Shown here: piece by piece, positions 1-8,556 of the stretch
How the letters are laid out: each line of letters begins with the position of its first letter
How positions within the stretch are numbered: position 1 is the stretch's first letter
Assembly (NCBI RefSeq): GCF_016860525.1
Contig: NZ_BNEA01000015.1
Coordinates: 4,278,001-4,342,000, forward strand
Reading direction: 5' to 3'
DNA: 64,000 nucleotides
DNA from: Streptomyces rubradiris
GTDB lineage: Bacteria; Actinomycetota; Actinomycetes; Streptomycetales; Streptomycetaceae
Translations under genes and position numbers: made by a program
The notes under the pieces: generated by a model
Told to the model about the DNA's origin: nothing
The model's input: only the letters and a program-made list of their open reading frames with translations
The model's database searches: none

Positions 1-12
1 GCCGGGGTGTGC

Positions 13-2535
13 CTACTCGCCGGGGTGGGCGAGTTCGATGTCGTGGCCGTCCACGCCGGGGCCGGTCACGGTCAGCGCGGTGGCCACCGGCGGGTAGCCG
101 GTCGCGATGACGGTGTACTCGCCGCCGTCCAGGTCGGTGAAGGCGTACGCCCCGTCCGCACCGGTGGTGGCGGTGCCGACCACGTTGCCCGCCTGGTCGA
201 CCAGGGTGACCCGGGCGTCGGCCAGCGGGCCGTGCGGGGCCCGGACGACACCCTGGACCTGCGCGCCGGCGTCCAGGTCGACCTCGACCCGGGTGACGCC
301 GGTGGCGCCGACCTCGACCGGCAGGGCCCGCGGCCGGTACCCGCTCGCGTTGACCGCGACGGTCACCGTGCCGGGCACCAGGTCGGTGAGAGCGAAGTCG
401 CCCTGCTCCCCGGTGGCGGCGGTGGCCAGCAGGTCGCCGCGCACATCGGTGACGATCACCATCGCGTCCTTGACCGGCAGCGCGCTTCCGGCGGCCCGGA
501 CCACACCGGTCAGCCCGCTGGTGCCGCTGAGCAGGATGTCGTACGACACCGGCTCCTCGCCCACCACGATGGTGGAGGCCTGCGGCTGGTAGCCGTCGGC
601 GGAGGCGATCAGGACGTAGCTGCCGGTGCCCGGGGCGTCGAGCGCGTAGGAGCCGTCGGCCTGGGCGACCGAGCGGCCCAGCTGGCGGCCGGACAGCGAG
701 ATCAGGGTGACCGCGGCCTGCGGGACCGGGGCGCTCTCGGCGCCGCGGACGAAGCCGTGCACCGGGGTGCCGCCGTGGCCCGCGCCGGGCTCGGCGACCG
801 TGGCGACGGCCGCCATGGGCCGGGTGTCGGCGACGGTGCCGTCGGACGCGGCCGGGGCGGTCTGGGCGACCGCGGCCGGGACCGGGGCCTGGGCCGCGGT
901 GGCCGCGGCGGCGGCCGGGGCCTCGGCCTGGGCCGGGGCGGCGTCGGTGGACTGCGCGAGCGCGCCCTTGGTCTTCAGCGGGACCTCCTTGATGAACAGC
1001 GTGATCAGGAAGGCAATGGCGGCGAGGCAGCCGGCGATGATGAAGACGTCGGCGATGCCGTGGCCGTAGGCGCTCTCCATCAGCGTCCGGATGGGCGCCG
1101 GGAGCTTGTCCATGTCCGGGATGCTGTCGGTCGAACCGGAGCTGCCGGCCAGCGCGGCCTGGGACTTCGGGTCCAGCGCGGAGACGCCGTCCTGGACGTA
1201 GTGGGTGATCCGGCGGGACATCACGGCACCGAGCGCGGAGACGCCGACCGCACCGCCGAGGGAGCGGAAGAAGGTGACCGTGGAGCTGGCCGAGCCGAGG
1301 TCGGAGGGAGCCACCTGGTTCTGCGTGGCGAGTACCAGGTTCTGCATCATCATGCCGATGCCGAGACCCAGCAGGGCCATGAAGATGGCCATCTTCCAGT
1401 AGTCCGTGTCGTACCGGATGCCGCCGAGCAGCAGCAGCCCGGCCGTGACCAGCACGCCACCGCTGACCAGCCACGCCTTCCAGCGGCCGGTACGGGTGAT
1501 GAACTGACCCGAGACGGTCGAGGAGACGAACAGACCGCCGATCATCGGGATGGTCATGACGCCCGACATGGTCGGGGACTTGTCGCGGGCCAGCTGGAAG
1601 TACTGGCTGAAGAACACGGTGCCGGAGAACATCGCGATACCGACGAACAGCGAGGCGAGCGACGCCAGCGTGATCGTGCGGTTCTTGAACAGGCGCAGCG
1701 GGATGATCGGCTCGCCCGCCTTGGACTCCACGAGCACGAACAGCGCGCCGAGGACGATCGAACCGCCGACCATCGCGTAGGTCTGCCAGGACAGCCAGTC
1801 GTACTTGTCACCCGCGAAGGTGACCCAGACCAGCAGCAGGGAGACGGCGGCGGCGATCAGGGTCGCGCCGCCCCAGTCGACCTTGACCTGGCGCTTGACC
1901 ACGGGCAGGTGCAGGGTCTTCTGCAGCACGATCAGCGCGATGATCGCGAAGGGCACACCGACGTAGAAGCACCAGCGCCAGCCCAGCCAGGAGGTGTCGG
2001 TGATGACACCGCCGAGCAGCGGGCCGCCGACGGTGGCGACGGCGAAGGTGGCGCCGAGGTAGCCGGAGTACCGGCCGCGCTCGCGCGGGGAGATCATCGC
2101 CGCCATCACGATCTGCGCCAGGGCGGACAGACCGCCGACGCCGATGCCCTGGAACACCCGGAAGGTGATGAGCATGCCGGGGTTCTGCGACAGGCCGGCC
2201 GCCATGGAGGCGACCACGTATATGACGAGGGCTATCTGGACGAGAGCCTTCTTGCTGTACAGGTCGGCGAGCTTGCCCCACAGGGGAGTGGCCGCGGTCA
2301 TCGACAGCAGGGCGGCCGTGACCACCCAGGTGTAGGCGGACTGGCCGCCGCCGAGGTCCCCGATGATCTCCGGCAGGGCGTTGGAGACGATCGTGGACGA
2401 CAGGATCGCCACGAACATGCCGAGCAGCAGCCCGGACAGGGCCTCCATGATCTGCCGGTGCGTCATCGGGGCGTCGGCTTGGCCTCCCCCGTGCTTGGCG
2501 TGAGCCCGCACACCGGCTGGTGTGGTCGTTGCCAT
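13..2535 (-). CDS. MFS drug efflux transporter (DHA2, 14-TM type) with C-terminal Ig-like repeats
   Basis: 840 aa. The first ~530 residues are a 14-helix EmrB/QacA-type proton-driven exporter of the cell membrane (LSGLLLGMFVAILSSTIVSNALPEI opening segment, G-rich motif around GYLGATFAVATVGGPLLGG). After an Ala/Pro-rich linker, residues ~592-840 hold three tandem ~80-residue carboxypeptidase-regulatory/Ig-like beta repeats, each with a G-Y-x-P turn (GYQP, GYRP, GYPP). The ATG is preceded by an AAGGAAG ribosome site. The gene lies 13 nt downstream of a MarR regulator on the same strand, so the pair is almost certainly an operon and the pump is likely de-repressed by a ligand of that regulator. 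The substrate cannot be read from the sequence. The tail is unusual compared with ordinary ~500-aa DHA2 pumps. Confidence 0.9.
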   Translation of the reverse strand: MATTTPAGVRAHAKHGGGQADAPMTHRQIMEALSGLLLGMFVAILSSTIVSNALPEIIGDLGGGQSAYTWVVTAALLSMTAATPLWGKLADLYSKKALVQIALVIYVVASMAAGLSQNPGMLITFRVFQGIGVGGLSALAQIVMAAMISPRERGRYSGYLGATFAVATVGGPLLGGVITDTSWLGWRWCFYVGVPFAIIALIVLQKTLHLPVVKRQVKVDWGGATLIAAAVSLLLVWVTFAGDKYDWLSWQTYAMVGGSIVLGALFVLVESKAGEPIIPLRLFKNRTITLASLASLFVGIAMFSGTVFFSQYFQLARDKSPTMSGVMTIPMIGGLFVSSTVSGQFITRTGRWKAWLVSGGVLVTAGLLLLGGIRYDTDYWKMAIFMALLGLGIGMMMQNLVLATQNQVAPSDLGSASSTVTFFRSLGGAVGVSALGAVMSRRITHYVQDGVSALDPKSQAALAGSSGSTDSIPDMDKLPAPIRTLMESAYGHGIADVFIIAGCLAAIAFLITLFIKEVPLKTKGALAQSTDAAPAQAEAPAAAAATAAQAPVPAAVAQTAPAASDGTVADTRPMAAVATVAEPGAGHGGTPVHGFVRGAESAPVPQAAVTLISLSGRQLGRSVAQADGSYALDAPGTGSYVLIASADGYQPQASTIVVGEEPVSYDILLSGTSGLTGVVRAAGSALPVKDAMVIVTDVRGDLLATAATGEQGDFALTDLVPGTVTVAVNASGYRPRALPVEVGATGVTRVEVDLDAGAQVQGVVRAPHGPLADARVTLVDQAGNVVGTATTGADGAYAFTDLDGGEYTVIATGYPPVATALTVTGPGVDGHDIELAHPGE

Positions 2536-2548
2536 GGGCTTCCTTTTC

Positions 2549-3043
2549 TTACGTGCTTGCGGGTGTACGGGTGGTCTCTTCGACTACGGGGGCGGGGATC
2601 CGGACCGGGGCGGACCGGCAGTCGCCGAACGAGTCGCGCAGTCGCGTCATCAGCCGGATCAGCTGGCCGACCTCGTCGTCGGTCCAGTCCGCCAGCCGCT
2701 CGGCGAGCAGATGCGTGGTCCGCCGGGACAGCTCGTCGAGCTGCTCCAGACCCTCCGGGGTCAGGCGCAGGATGCGCGACCGCTTGTCCGCCGGGTCCGG
2801 GAGCCGCTCGATCCAGCCGCGCGCGGCCACGTGCGCGACATGCCGGCTGGTGACCGACATGTCCACGGCGAGCAGTTCCGCGAGCTTGCTCATGCGCATG
2901 TCGCCGTGGCGGCCGAGCAGGGTCAGCACGGCGGCCGAGCCTGCCGGGCAGTCGGGCGGCAGGATGCGCCCCATGTCCCGTTTCACGGCCCCGACGGCAC
3001 TGAGCTGACGCGCCAGCTCTTCAAACTGCGCCCGCTCGGCCAT
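2549..3043 (-). CDS. MarR-family transcriptional regulator
   Basis: 164 aa winged-helix repressor. Visible signs are a recognition region (MRMSKLAELLAVDMSVTSRHVAHVAARGWIERLPDPADKRSRILRLTPEG) with the typical DxRxxxLxLTxxG wing. The frame is open further upstream, but the ATG at 3043 is chosen because GGGAGGTG sits just before it. It is the first gene of a pair with the MFS exporter 13 nt downstream. Palindromic GTTGC-N5-GCAAC elements lie 17-60 nt upstream of the start, the expected place for autoregulatory operators. The inducer is unknown. Confidence 0.9.
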   Translation of the reverse strand: MAERAQFEELARQLSAVGAVKRDMGRILPPDCPAGSAAVLTLLGRHGDMRMSKLAELLAVDMSVTSRHVAHVAARGWIERLPDPADKRSRILRLTPEGLEQLDELSRRTTHLLAERLADWTDDEVGQLIRLMTRLRDSFGDCRSAPVRIPAPVVEETTRTPAST

Positions 3044-3059
3044 CACACCTCCCGTATTC

Positions 3060-3145
3060 GTTGCTTGGGGCAACCATAGGACTGTTTGGTTGCTGAAGGC
3101 AAACAATCATGGGTGTGGTCGCTGCAAAAACTTGGCAAAGGCAAG
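3060..3145. promoter_or_regulatory. Candidate MarR operator palindromes
   Basis: There are two GTTGC-N5-GCAA(C/A) palindromes at 3060-3074 and 3089-3103, centres 29 bp apart. A looser CTTG-N7-CAAG palindrome lies at 3131-3145. All sit directly upstream of the marR start in the divergent gap towards 3250. Their position and symmetry suit autoregulation by the adjacent MarR protein. This is inference only. Confidence 0.5.
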
Positions 3146-3249
3146 TATTGCGAACGTAAATGTGCAGGTGAGTGCGGGTGAGGTGCCCCCGTCTGTCCCG
3201 AAGGCCCCGCACTTGGGCCGGTCACCTGGATTCGCTAGGGTCTCGGGGC

Positions 3250-3447
3250 ATGGCTAACACCCAGGGCCCCCAGGGCAATTACGACCCCGCAGGCAGCACC
3301 CAGATGTTCCGCGCCTTCGTCGACGAGGCGCCCCAGGGGCGGCAGCGGCAGGCGGCGGCCTCCTCCGGCCCCCGGGTCGGTGTGATCGTCGGCGTCATCG
3401 TGGCGCTCGTCGTGGTGGCCGGCGTCGCCTGGCTGGCGCTGAAGTAG
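3250..3447 (+). CDS. Small single-pass membrane protein
   Basis: 65 aa. The polar N-terminus (MANTQGPQGNYDPAGSTQMFRAFVDEAP) is followed by one C-terminal transmembrane segment, about residues 43-64 (VGVIVGVIVALVVVAGVAWLAL), and a final Lys, so it looks like a tail-anchored protein. The frame is open further upstream, but the ATG at 3250 starts the part that looks like a protein. No Shine-Dalgarno is obvious. It is divergent from the MarR/MFS pair. No function is recognised; small tail-anchored proteins of this style are common in Streptomyces. Confidence 0.7.
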   Translation: MANTQGPQGNYDPAGSTQMFRAFVDEAPQGRQRQAAASSGPRVGVIVGVIVALVVVAGVAWLALK

Positions 3448-3465
3448 GGACCGGCCCGTAAGGAC

Positions 3466-4287
3466 TCACTCCCAGTCGACCGAGACCTCACGCGTCTCGA
3501 TACGCATACCGAGCGGCACCCTCCAGGCGTCCACGCACACCGTCCACACCGGGCTCTTCCGCGCGCCCGGAGTGAGCGGCACCGGCAGCGGAACGGTCGA
3601 CTCCACCGTCCCCCAGTCCACGCCGAGCGCGCCGACGATGTGCGTCCCGAACGTCACCGAGCCCGAACGCACTGCTGTACCACCGGAGTTGTGGAAGGCG
3701 ACGGTCACCTCCTGGCACCACCGCCGGCTGGTGCCCTCGGCCACCGGCTCCCCCCAGGACAGCGCGGCGGGCGTCGTACGTCCGGGCGCCGGGCTGCCGG
3801 GCGGGCCGGGCCGCGAGGGCGTGGCGGCCGGTGGCGCCGAGTCGGCCGGTGGCGGCGGTGTCGTCCTGCGGCCGTCCTGTCCACCGCTCGTTCCGGGGGC
3901 GCCCGGAGCCGTTCCGTGCGGGCTCGCCGTGCCGCCCCGGGATGTCGGCGCACCGGTGCTCGCGCGACCGGCCGGACCTCGCGTGCGCGCCGCCGGACCT
4001 TGTGCGCGCGCCACCGGGTCGCTCGCGTGCGGGGCCTCCCCTCCGCTCGCCCCGCCCGCCGCGGGCCCGTCCAGCGGCACCAGCGTCACCGGCTCCGTCG
4101 GCGCCACGGCCGTCGGCCCGCCCCGGCCCGCGCCGACCGCGGTGTAACCGTCGCCCGGTCCGTCGCCCCCGCACGCGGCCACCACCGCGCCCAGGACGAC
4201 GACGGCCGCCGACGCCGCCGTGACGGCGCCCCGGCGGCCGCGTGTCCATGCCGTCGTGTGCGGTACCCCGATACGCAGCATCCGCAC
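3466..4287 (-). CDS. Putative lipoprotein with Pro/Thr/Gly-rich linker and C-terminal beta domain
   Basis: 273 aa. The N-terminus has twin Arg, a hydrophobic segment and a lipobox ending VVAAC (Cys ~39), so a lipid-anchored exported protein is likely. Residues ~45-170 are a disordered Pro/Thr/Gly/Arg-rich linker. The last ~100 residues (LSWGEPVAEGTSRRWCQEVTVAFHNSGG...TVCVDAWRVPLGM) form a beta-rich domain with two Cys, resembling carbohydrate-binding or immunoglobulin-like modules. The start could be GTG 4287 or ATG 4281; no clear ribosome site separates them. It lies just downstream of, and co-directional with, sigN. The function is unknown. Confidence 0.7.
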   Translation of the reverse strand: MRMLRIGVPHTTAWTRGRRGAVTAASAAVVVLGAVVAACGGDGPGDGYTAVGAGRGGPTAVAPTEPVTLVPLDGPAAGGASGGEAPHASDPVARAQGPAARTRGPAGRASTGAPTSRGGTASPHGTAPGAPGTSGGQDGRRTTPPPPADSAPPAATPSRPGPPGSPAPGRTTPAALSWGEPVAEGTSRRWCQEVTVAFHNSGGTAVRSGSVTFGTHIVGALGVDWGTVESTVPLPVPLTPGARKSPVWTVCVDAWRVPLGMRIETREVSVDWE

Positions 4288-4330
4288 ATGGTGGCTGACG
4301 ATGTGTCAGATGGGAAGCGGGGGGAGGGCC

Positions 4331-5290
4331 TCAGTCCGAGATCAGGCCCTCGCGCAGCTGGGCCAGCGTCCGGGTCAGCAGCCGGGAGACGTGCATCTGG
4401 GAGATGCCGACCTCCTCGCCGATCTGCGACTGCGTCATGTTGGCGAAGAAGCGCAGCATGATGATCCGGCGCTCCCGGGGCGGGAGTTTCGCCAGCAGGG
4501 GCTTGAGGGACTCGCGGTACTCCACGCCCTCCAGCGCCGTGTCCTCGTAGCCGAGCCGGTCGGCCAGCGAGCCCTCGCCGCCGTCGTCCTCGGGGGCCGG
4601 GGAGTCGAGGGAGGAGGCGGTGTAGGCGTTGCCGACCGCGAGGCCGTCGACCACGTCCTCCTCGGAGACACCGAGCACGGCGGCCAGTTCGGTGACCGTG
4701 GGCGAGCGGTCCAGCTTCTGGGACAGCTCGTCGCTGGCCTTGGTCAGGGCCAGGCGCAGCTCCTGGAGGCGCCGCGGCACCCGCACGGACCACGAGGTGT
4801 CCCGGAAGAACCGCTTGATCTCGCCGACCACGGTGGGCATCGCGAACGTCGGGAACTCCACGCCCCGCTCGCAGTCGAACCGGTCGATCGCCTTGATCAG
4901 GCCGATGGTGCCGACCTGGACGATGTCCTCCATCGGTTCGTTGCGGGAGCGGAAGCGGGCCGCCGCGTACCGGACCAGCGGGAGGTTCAGCTCGATCAGG
5001 GTGTCCCGGACGTACGCCCGCTCGGGGCTGTCCTGCTCCAGCGCGGCCAGGCGCAGGAACAGTGACCGGGACAGGGTGCGGGTGTCGATGTTCGCCGCCG
5101 TCTGCGGGGCCGGGAGCGTTTCGGCGGACGGGCCGACGGCCTGGGCCGGCACGGTGTCGAGGGCCGGCACGGCTTCGAGGGCCGTGACACCCTCGAAGCC
5201 GTCGAGGACGTCGAGAGCGTCGAGCTCCTTGGGCGCTGCCTCGCTCTTCGTGGGCGTCAGCACCTTCGAGCTGCCCTGGTCTGCGGACAT
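4331..5290 (-). CDS. sigN: SigB/F/G-family RNA polymerase sigma factor (probably SigN)
   Basis: 319 aa. The N-terminal ~90 residues are variable. They are followed by region 2 ([37 protein letters not shown]...[29 protein letters not shown]), region 3 and region 4 with the helix-turn-helix [21 protein letters not shown]. This is the SigB-type group 3 family, normally controlled by anti-sigma and anti-anti-sigma factors. The ATG at 5290 follows AAAGGGGGTGG; the longer open frame to 5503 is not supported. It sits 368 nt downstream of a close paralogue (sigF) on the same strand. The symbol rests on the remembered tandem sigN-sigF order, so family assignment is sure but the name is less so. Confidence 0.85.
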   Translation of the reverse strand: MSADQGSSKVLTPTKSEAAPKELDALDVLDGFEGVTALEAVPALDTVPAQAVGPSAETLPAPQTAANIDTRTLSRSLFLRLAALEQDSPERAYVRDTLIELNLPLVRYAAARFRSRNEPMEDIVQVGTIGLIKAIDRFDCERGVEFPTFAMPTVVGEIKRFFRDTSWSVRVPRRLQELRLALTKASDELSQKLDRSPTVTELAAVLGVSEEDVVDGLAVGNAYTASSLDSPAPEDDGGEGSLADRLGYEDTALEGVEYRESLKPLLAKLPPRERRIIMLRFFANMTQSQIGEEVGISQMHVSRLLTRTLAQLREGLISD

Positions 5291-5658
5291 GCCACCCCCT
5301 TTGGGTCGCGGGACGGTCGCGGCGGCGCCGTCTTCGAGCAACGCAGCCTTCACCTGAATACCGGAGCCGGAGCCACGGCAAACGCGCTTCCCGCAGAATG
5401 TCACATGTCGGCAACGCGCTGTACCGACATGTCGACATGCGAATGGCGAATCACCCCTGGAGAAAAGGGGTCTGACGGTGTTTCCGACCGTGTCTGTCGG
5501 CATCCGCCCTGGTGAGCGATTCGCTCGCGCCGGTTACCGATCGATCGGGTTTGCGATGCAGCGCCGTCGGTGCCGTGCTTCCGTGCGCCCGTCATGCACC
5601 AGGCGAACACCCGGCGTGCTCCCGGCCGGTGCGGAGGAGTTCGCGTACCGTTCGCCGG
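5291..5658. other. sigF-sigN intergenic region (368 bp)
   Basis: This is noticeably richer in A+T than the flanks, as expected for the promoter region of the downstream minus-strand sigma gene. A short hairpin (ACCCCT 5453-5458 pairing with AGGGGT 5466-5471) and an ACATG/CATGT-rich stretch near 5403-5440 are visible. I see no confident promoter match or coding frame. Confidence 0.5.
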
Positions 5659-6489
5659 TCACGCGTCGATGCGGTTCGCGGAGCGCAGCCGCTGGAAGCT
5701 GCGCGCGAGCAGCCGGGAGACGTGCATCTGGGAGACGCCGAGTTCGGCGCTGATCTGGGACTGGGTCAGGTTGCTGTAGTAGCGCAGCAGCAGGATGCGC
5801 TGTTCCCGCTCGGGGAGCTGGACGAGGAGGTGGCGGACCAGGTCGCGGTGCTCGACGCCGTCCAGGGCCGGGTCCTCGTAGCCGATCCGGTCCAGCAGGC
5901 CGGGCAGTCCGTCGCCCTCCTGGGCGGCCTCCAGCGAGGTGGCGTGGTAGGAGCGTCCCGCCTCGATGCAGCTGAGCACCTCCTCCTCGCTGATCCGCAG
6001 CCGCTCGGCGATCTCGGCGGTGCTCGGGGAGCGGCCGTAGAGCGTGGTCAGGTCCTCGGTCGCGCTGTTGACCTGCACCCACAGCTCGTGCAGCCGGCGC
6101 GGGACGTGGACGGTGCGGACGTTGTCGCGGAAGTAGCGCTTGATCTCGCCGACCACGGTGGGCATCGCGAAGGTCGGGAACTGCACGCCCCGGTCCGGGT
6201 CGAACCGGTCGATGGCGTTGATCAGGCCGATGGTGCCGACCTGGACGACGTCCTCCATCGGCTCGTTGCGGGAGCGGAAGCGGGCGGCGGCGTAGCGTAC
6301 GAGCGGGAGGTTCGCCTCGATCAGCGCCCCGCGCACCCGGTTGTGCTCCGGCGTGCCGGGGGTCAGCTGCTTCAGTTCGGTGAAGAGCACCTGGGTCAGG
6401 GCGCGGGTGTCCGCGCCACGGCGCTTTCCGGGGGCCGACGGGGTCGGGGACGCCGCCTCGTCCTGAGGGGGCGCAGTACTGGCCGACAC
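5659..6489 (-). CDS. sigF: SigB/F/G-family RNA polymerase sigma factor SigF
   Basis: 276 aa. Region 2 ([56 protein letters not shown]) and region 4 ([30 protein letters not shown]) are intact. The core from [13 protein letters not shown] to the C-terminal RSANRIDA matches my memory of Streptomyces SigF, the late sporulation sigma factor of spore maturation. GTG 6489 is chosen because GAGGTGG lies 8 nt upstream; a TTG at 6516 is the longer alternative and lacks such a site. It is close to its paralogue sigN in the 3' direction. A strong hairpin separates it from the upstream Dabb gene, so it is likely transcribed on its own. Confidence 0.88.
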   Translation of the reverse strand: MSASTAPPQDEAASPTPSAPGKRRGADTRALTQVLFTELKQLTPGTPEHNRVRGALIEANLPLVRYAAARFRSRNEPMEDVVQVGTIGLINAIDRFDPDRGVQFPTFAMPTVVGEIKRYFRDNVRTVHVPRRLHELWVQVNSATEDLTTLYGRSPSTAEIAERLRISEEEVLSCIEAGRSYHATSLEAAQEGDGLPGLLDRIGYEDPALDGVEHRDLVRHLLVQLPEREQRILLLRYYSNLTQSQISAELGVSQMHVSRLLARSFQRLRSANRIDA

Positions 6490-6626
6490 GGTCAACGCCA
6501 CCTCTTCATCCGTCAATCATCCGTCAAAAGCGGTCATAGCATCACAAGACATGTGCACTGTGTGCAAGCACCTGATAACGCCGTGTTGTCGCCGGACAAC
6601 GACAAGTTGACGCGTGGCTGGCCATG

Positions 6627-6666
6627 CGAAAGCCCCCCGCCGGAAACGTCCGGCGGGGGGCTTTCG
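6627..6666. terminator. Perfect 18-bp hairpin terminator
   Basis: Arms at 6627-6644 and 6649-6666 are fully complementary around a 4-nt loop. It lies between the end of the Dabb gene (6679) and sigF. There is no U-run, as is usual in Streptomyces. It should end transcription of the Dabb gene before sigF. Confidence 0.85.
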
Positions 6667-6678
6667 AGGGACCGGGGC

Positions 6679-6972
6679 TCAGAACTCGTAGTCGGCGATC
6701 ACCCAGGTGGCGAACTCGCGCCACTGCGCGCCGGCCGCCTGGTGGGCCGGGTGCTCCAGATAGCGCTTGAGGGCGTCGGCGTCGTCGACGGCCGAGTTGA
6801 TCGCGAAGTCATAGGCGATGGGCCGGTCGCTGATGTTCCACGCGCACTCCCAGAACCGCACCTCCTCGATCTGCCCGCCGAGGGCCCGGAAGGCCTCGAC
6901 GCCCGCGACAACCCGCGGATCGTCGCGCTCGACACCCTCGTTGAGCTTGAAGAGGACCAGATGACGGATCAT
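6679..6972 (-). CDS. Dabb-family (stress-responsive alpha/beta barrel) protein
   Basis: 97 aa, the usual length of a single Dabb/ferredoxin-like domain. It starts MIRHLVLFKL, the family's typical first strand, and ends with the A/V/HP-x-H-Q pattern (LEHPAHQAAG) and a final strand WVIADYEF. Family members dimerise into a beta barrel; some bind haem or are aromatic cyclase-like, but the role here is not known. The ATG is 6972. A small membrane protein and tRNA-Ser lie upstream on the same strand, and a perfect hairpin lies downstream. Confidence 0.85.
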   Translation of the reverse strand: MIRHLVLFKLNEGVERDDPRVVAGVEAFRALGGQIEEVRFWECAWNISDRPIAYDFAINSAVDDADALKRYLEHPAHQAAGAQWREFATWVIADYEF

Positions 6973-6982
6973 GGGGGGTACC

Positions 6983-7162
6983 TCAGCTCTTTCCTCCGTT
7001 GGCGGCCCAGGTCATGAAGTCCCCGATGGCCCCGGCCGCGTCCGATATGCCTTCGAACCCTATCTGGACGTAGTCGGCGGCCTTGGCCGGGTCCGTGATG
7101 ATCACGTACAGCGCGAAGACCACCAGTACGTACACGGCGATCTTCTTGACGTTCACCGCCAC
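6983..7162 (-). CDS. Small membrane protein, 59 aa
   Basis: The predicted product has one N-terminal transmembrane helix (KKIAVYVLVVFALYVIITDP, residues ~6-25) and a short amphipathic tail ending AANGGKS. AGGGGAGG precedes a run of GTG codons at 7165, 7162 and 7156; 7162 has the best spacing. A longer open frame to 7432 runs through the tRNA-Ser gene and is rejected. The gene ends 10 nt before the Dabb start, so the two are probably co-transcribed. The function is unknown. Confidence 0.7.
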   Translation of the reverse strand: MAVNVKKIAVYVLVVFALYVIITDPAKAADYVQIGFEGISDAAGAIGDFMTWAANGGKS

Positions 7163-7281
7163 CACGGCCTCCCCTGTACCGGGCCCCGAGGCCCCCTGCT
7201 GCCGGCCGCGAGTGTAACCTCCGGGCCCCGCGCGCCGGACCGACAGCCCGCCGGCGCCCGTCCGTTGTGATCCGGAACACG

Positions 7282-7313
7282 CGAAAGGCCCCGCCGGACG
7301 GCGGGGCCTTTCG
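7282..7313 (-). terminator. Terminator of tRNA-Ser(CGA)
   Basis: A 14-bp perfect stem (7282-7295 with 7300-7313) has a GGAC loop. It begins 6 nt beyond the 3' end of the minus-strand tRNA-Ser. Confidence 0.8.
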
Positions 7314-7318
7314 AAGAG

Positions 7319-7403
7319 CGGTAGCGGAGGGATTTGAACCCTCGGTGACTTGCGCCACACTCGCTTTCGAGGCGAGCTCCTTCGGCCGCTCGGACACGCT
7401 ACC
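7319..7403 (-). tRNA. tRNA-Ser(CGA)
   Basis: 85 nt. Acceptor GGTAGCG/CGCTACC carries discriminator G. The anticodon loop CTCGAAA gives CGA, reading UCG. It has a long class II variable arm and a T-loop GGTTCAAATCC. No CCA is encoded. Every arm pairs. Confidence 0.95.
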
Positions 7404-7474
7404 GAGGGAGACCCTACAGCACGGGGCGGCATGGATCGAAATCGATATCCCCGGCGGCGGTCCGCTGATGCCGT

Positions 7475-7936
7475 TCAGCGGTCCCGGAAGAACTCCGTGA
7501 GCGGCCGGGCGCACTCGGCGGCGAGGACGCCCTCGATCACCTCCGGGCGGTGGTTGAGCCGCCGGTCGCGGATCACGTCCCACAGGGACCCGGCGGCGCC
7601 CGCCTTGTCGTCCCGGGCGCCGTAGACCACCCGGTCCACCCGGGACTGGACGAGGGCCCCGGCGCACATCGTGCACGGTTCCAGGGTCACCACGAGCGTG
7701 CAGCCGGTCAGCCGCCACTCGCGTGCCCGCCGCCCGGCGCCCGCCGCCTCGTTCAGGGCGGCGGCGGCCCGCCGGATGGCGAGGATCTCCGCGTGGGCCG
7801 TGGGATCGCCGGTGGCCTCACGCTCGTTGTGCCCGACGCCGAGCACCGTCGTACCGTCCGGGGACAGCACGACGGCGCCGACGGGGACGTCGCCGCCCCG
7901 GACGGCCAGACCGGCCTGGTCCAGGGCGAGCCGCAT
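7475..7936 (-). CDS. tadA: tRNA-specific adenosine deaminase TadA
   Basis: 153 aa. It converts A34 to inosine in tRNA-Arg(ACG), needed to read CGU/CGC/CGA codons. The cytidine-deaminase zinc site is complete: TAHAE (His48, Glu50) and PCTMC (Cys88, Cys91). Length is normal for TadA. The ATG at 7936 has only a weak ribosome site, so a start somewhat further upstream in the same frame is possible. A small near-duplicate (ACCGGGTCCGGGGTG, twice) lies in the 89-nt gap to the upstream partner gene. It follows the tadA-associated gene, the usual pairing in Streptomyces. Confidence 0.92.
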   Translation of the reverse strand: MRLALDQAGLAVRGGDVPVGAVVLSPDGTTVLGVGHNEREATGDPTAHAEILAIRRAAAALNEAAGAGRRAREWRLTGCTLVVTLEPCTMCAGALVQSRVDRVVYGARDDKAGAAGSLWDVIRDRRLNHRPEVIEGVLAAECARPLTEFFRDR

Positions 7937-8025
7937 CGCCGCCCGCCAGCGGTCCCGAACCGGGTCCGGGGTGCCCTCGGGGCTCCGCACCGGGTCCGGG
8001 GTGTCCTGCGGATTCCGTGCCGTGG

Positions 8026-8556
8026 TCAGCGGACGGTCTCCAGCACCTCCGAGGCGCCCAGCGCCTCGGCGATCGTGCCCAGCGCGTCGTCGGCGTCCAG
8101 GGAACGCAGCTCCTTCTCGCTGATGCCCAGGTCGTCGAGGATGCCGCTGTCGCCCACCGGGCTGTGCGGCACCGCGTCGGCGGCGCCGACCTCCTCGTCG
8201 TCGTCCTCGGACTCGCCGTCCTCGGTGCCGTCGAGGTCGAGGGCGTCCAGGTCCGGGCCGTCGTCCGCGCCGGGCTCCCGGCCGAGCAGCTCGTCGGTGA
8301 GCAGCAGCTCCCCGTACGCGCTGCGGCGGGCGGCGGCGGCGTCCGAGACGTAGATGCGAGGGTCGTCCTCGCCGTCCACGCGGACGACGCCGAACCAGGA
8401 GTCCTCCTGTTCGATCAGGACGAGCACCGTGTCCTCGTCGGGAGAGGCTTCCCGGGCCAGGTCGGCCAGATCCGACAGGGTCTCCACATCGTCGAGCTCT
8501 GTGTCGCTCGCTTCCCACCCGTCTTCGGTGCGCGCGAGCAGTGCGGCGAAGTACAC
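8026..8556 (-). CDS. TadA-associated protein (conserved actinobacterial)
   Basis: 176 aa. It begins [38 protein letters not shown], the pattern annotated in Streptomyces as 'tRNA adenosine deaminase-associated protein'. The C-terminal half is very acidic ([18 protein letters not shown]). GTG 8556 is preceded by GGGAG at 7 nt; ATG 8577 (MTSGRVT...) is the alternative. No enzymatic motif is visible. Its association with tadA rests on conserved adjacency, and I know of no proven biochemical role. Confidence 0.8.
   Translation of the reverse strand: MYFAALLARTEDGWEASDTELDDVETLSDLADLAREASPDEDTVLVLIEQEDSWFGVVRVDGEDDPRIYVSDAAAARRSAYGELLLTDELLGREPGADDGPDLDALDLDGTEDGESEDDDEEVGAADAVPHSPVGDSGILDDLGISEKELRSLDADDALGTIAEALGASEVLETVR

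Noticed and set aside
7..2853. 948-aa open frame on the + strand opposite the MFS gene
   Set aside because: Arg/Gly/Asp-rich shadow of a real high-G+C gene, with no family pattern; the opposite strand encodes clear MFS and MarR proteins.
6983..7432. 149-aa version of the small membrane protein
   Set aside because: The extra N-terminal part is translated through tRNA-Ser(CGA); a GTG with a good ribosome site at 7162 explains the gene.
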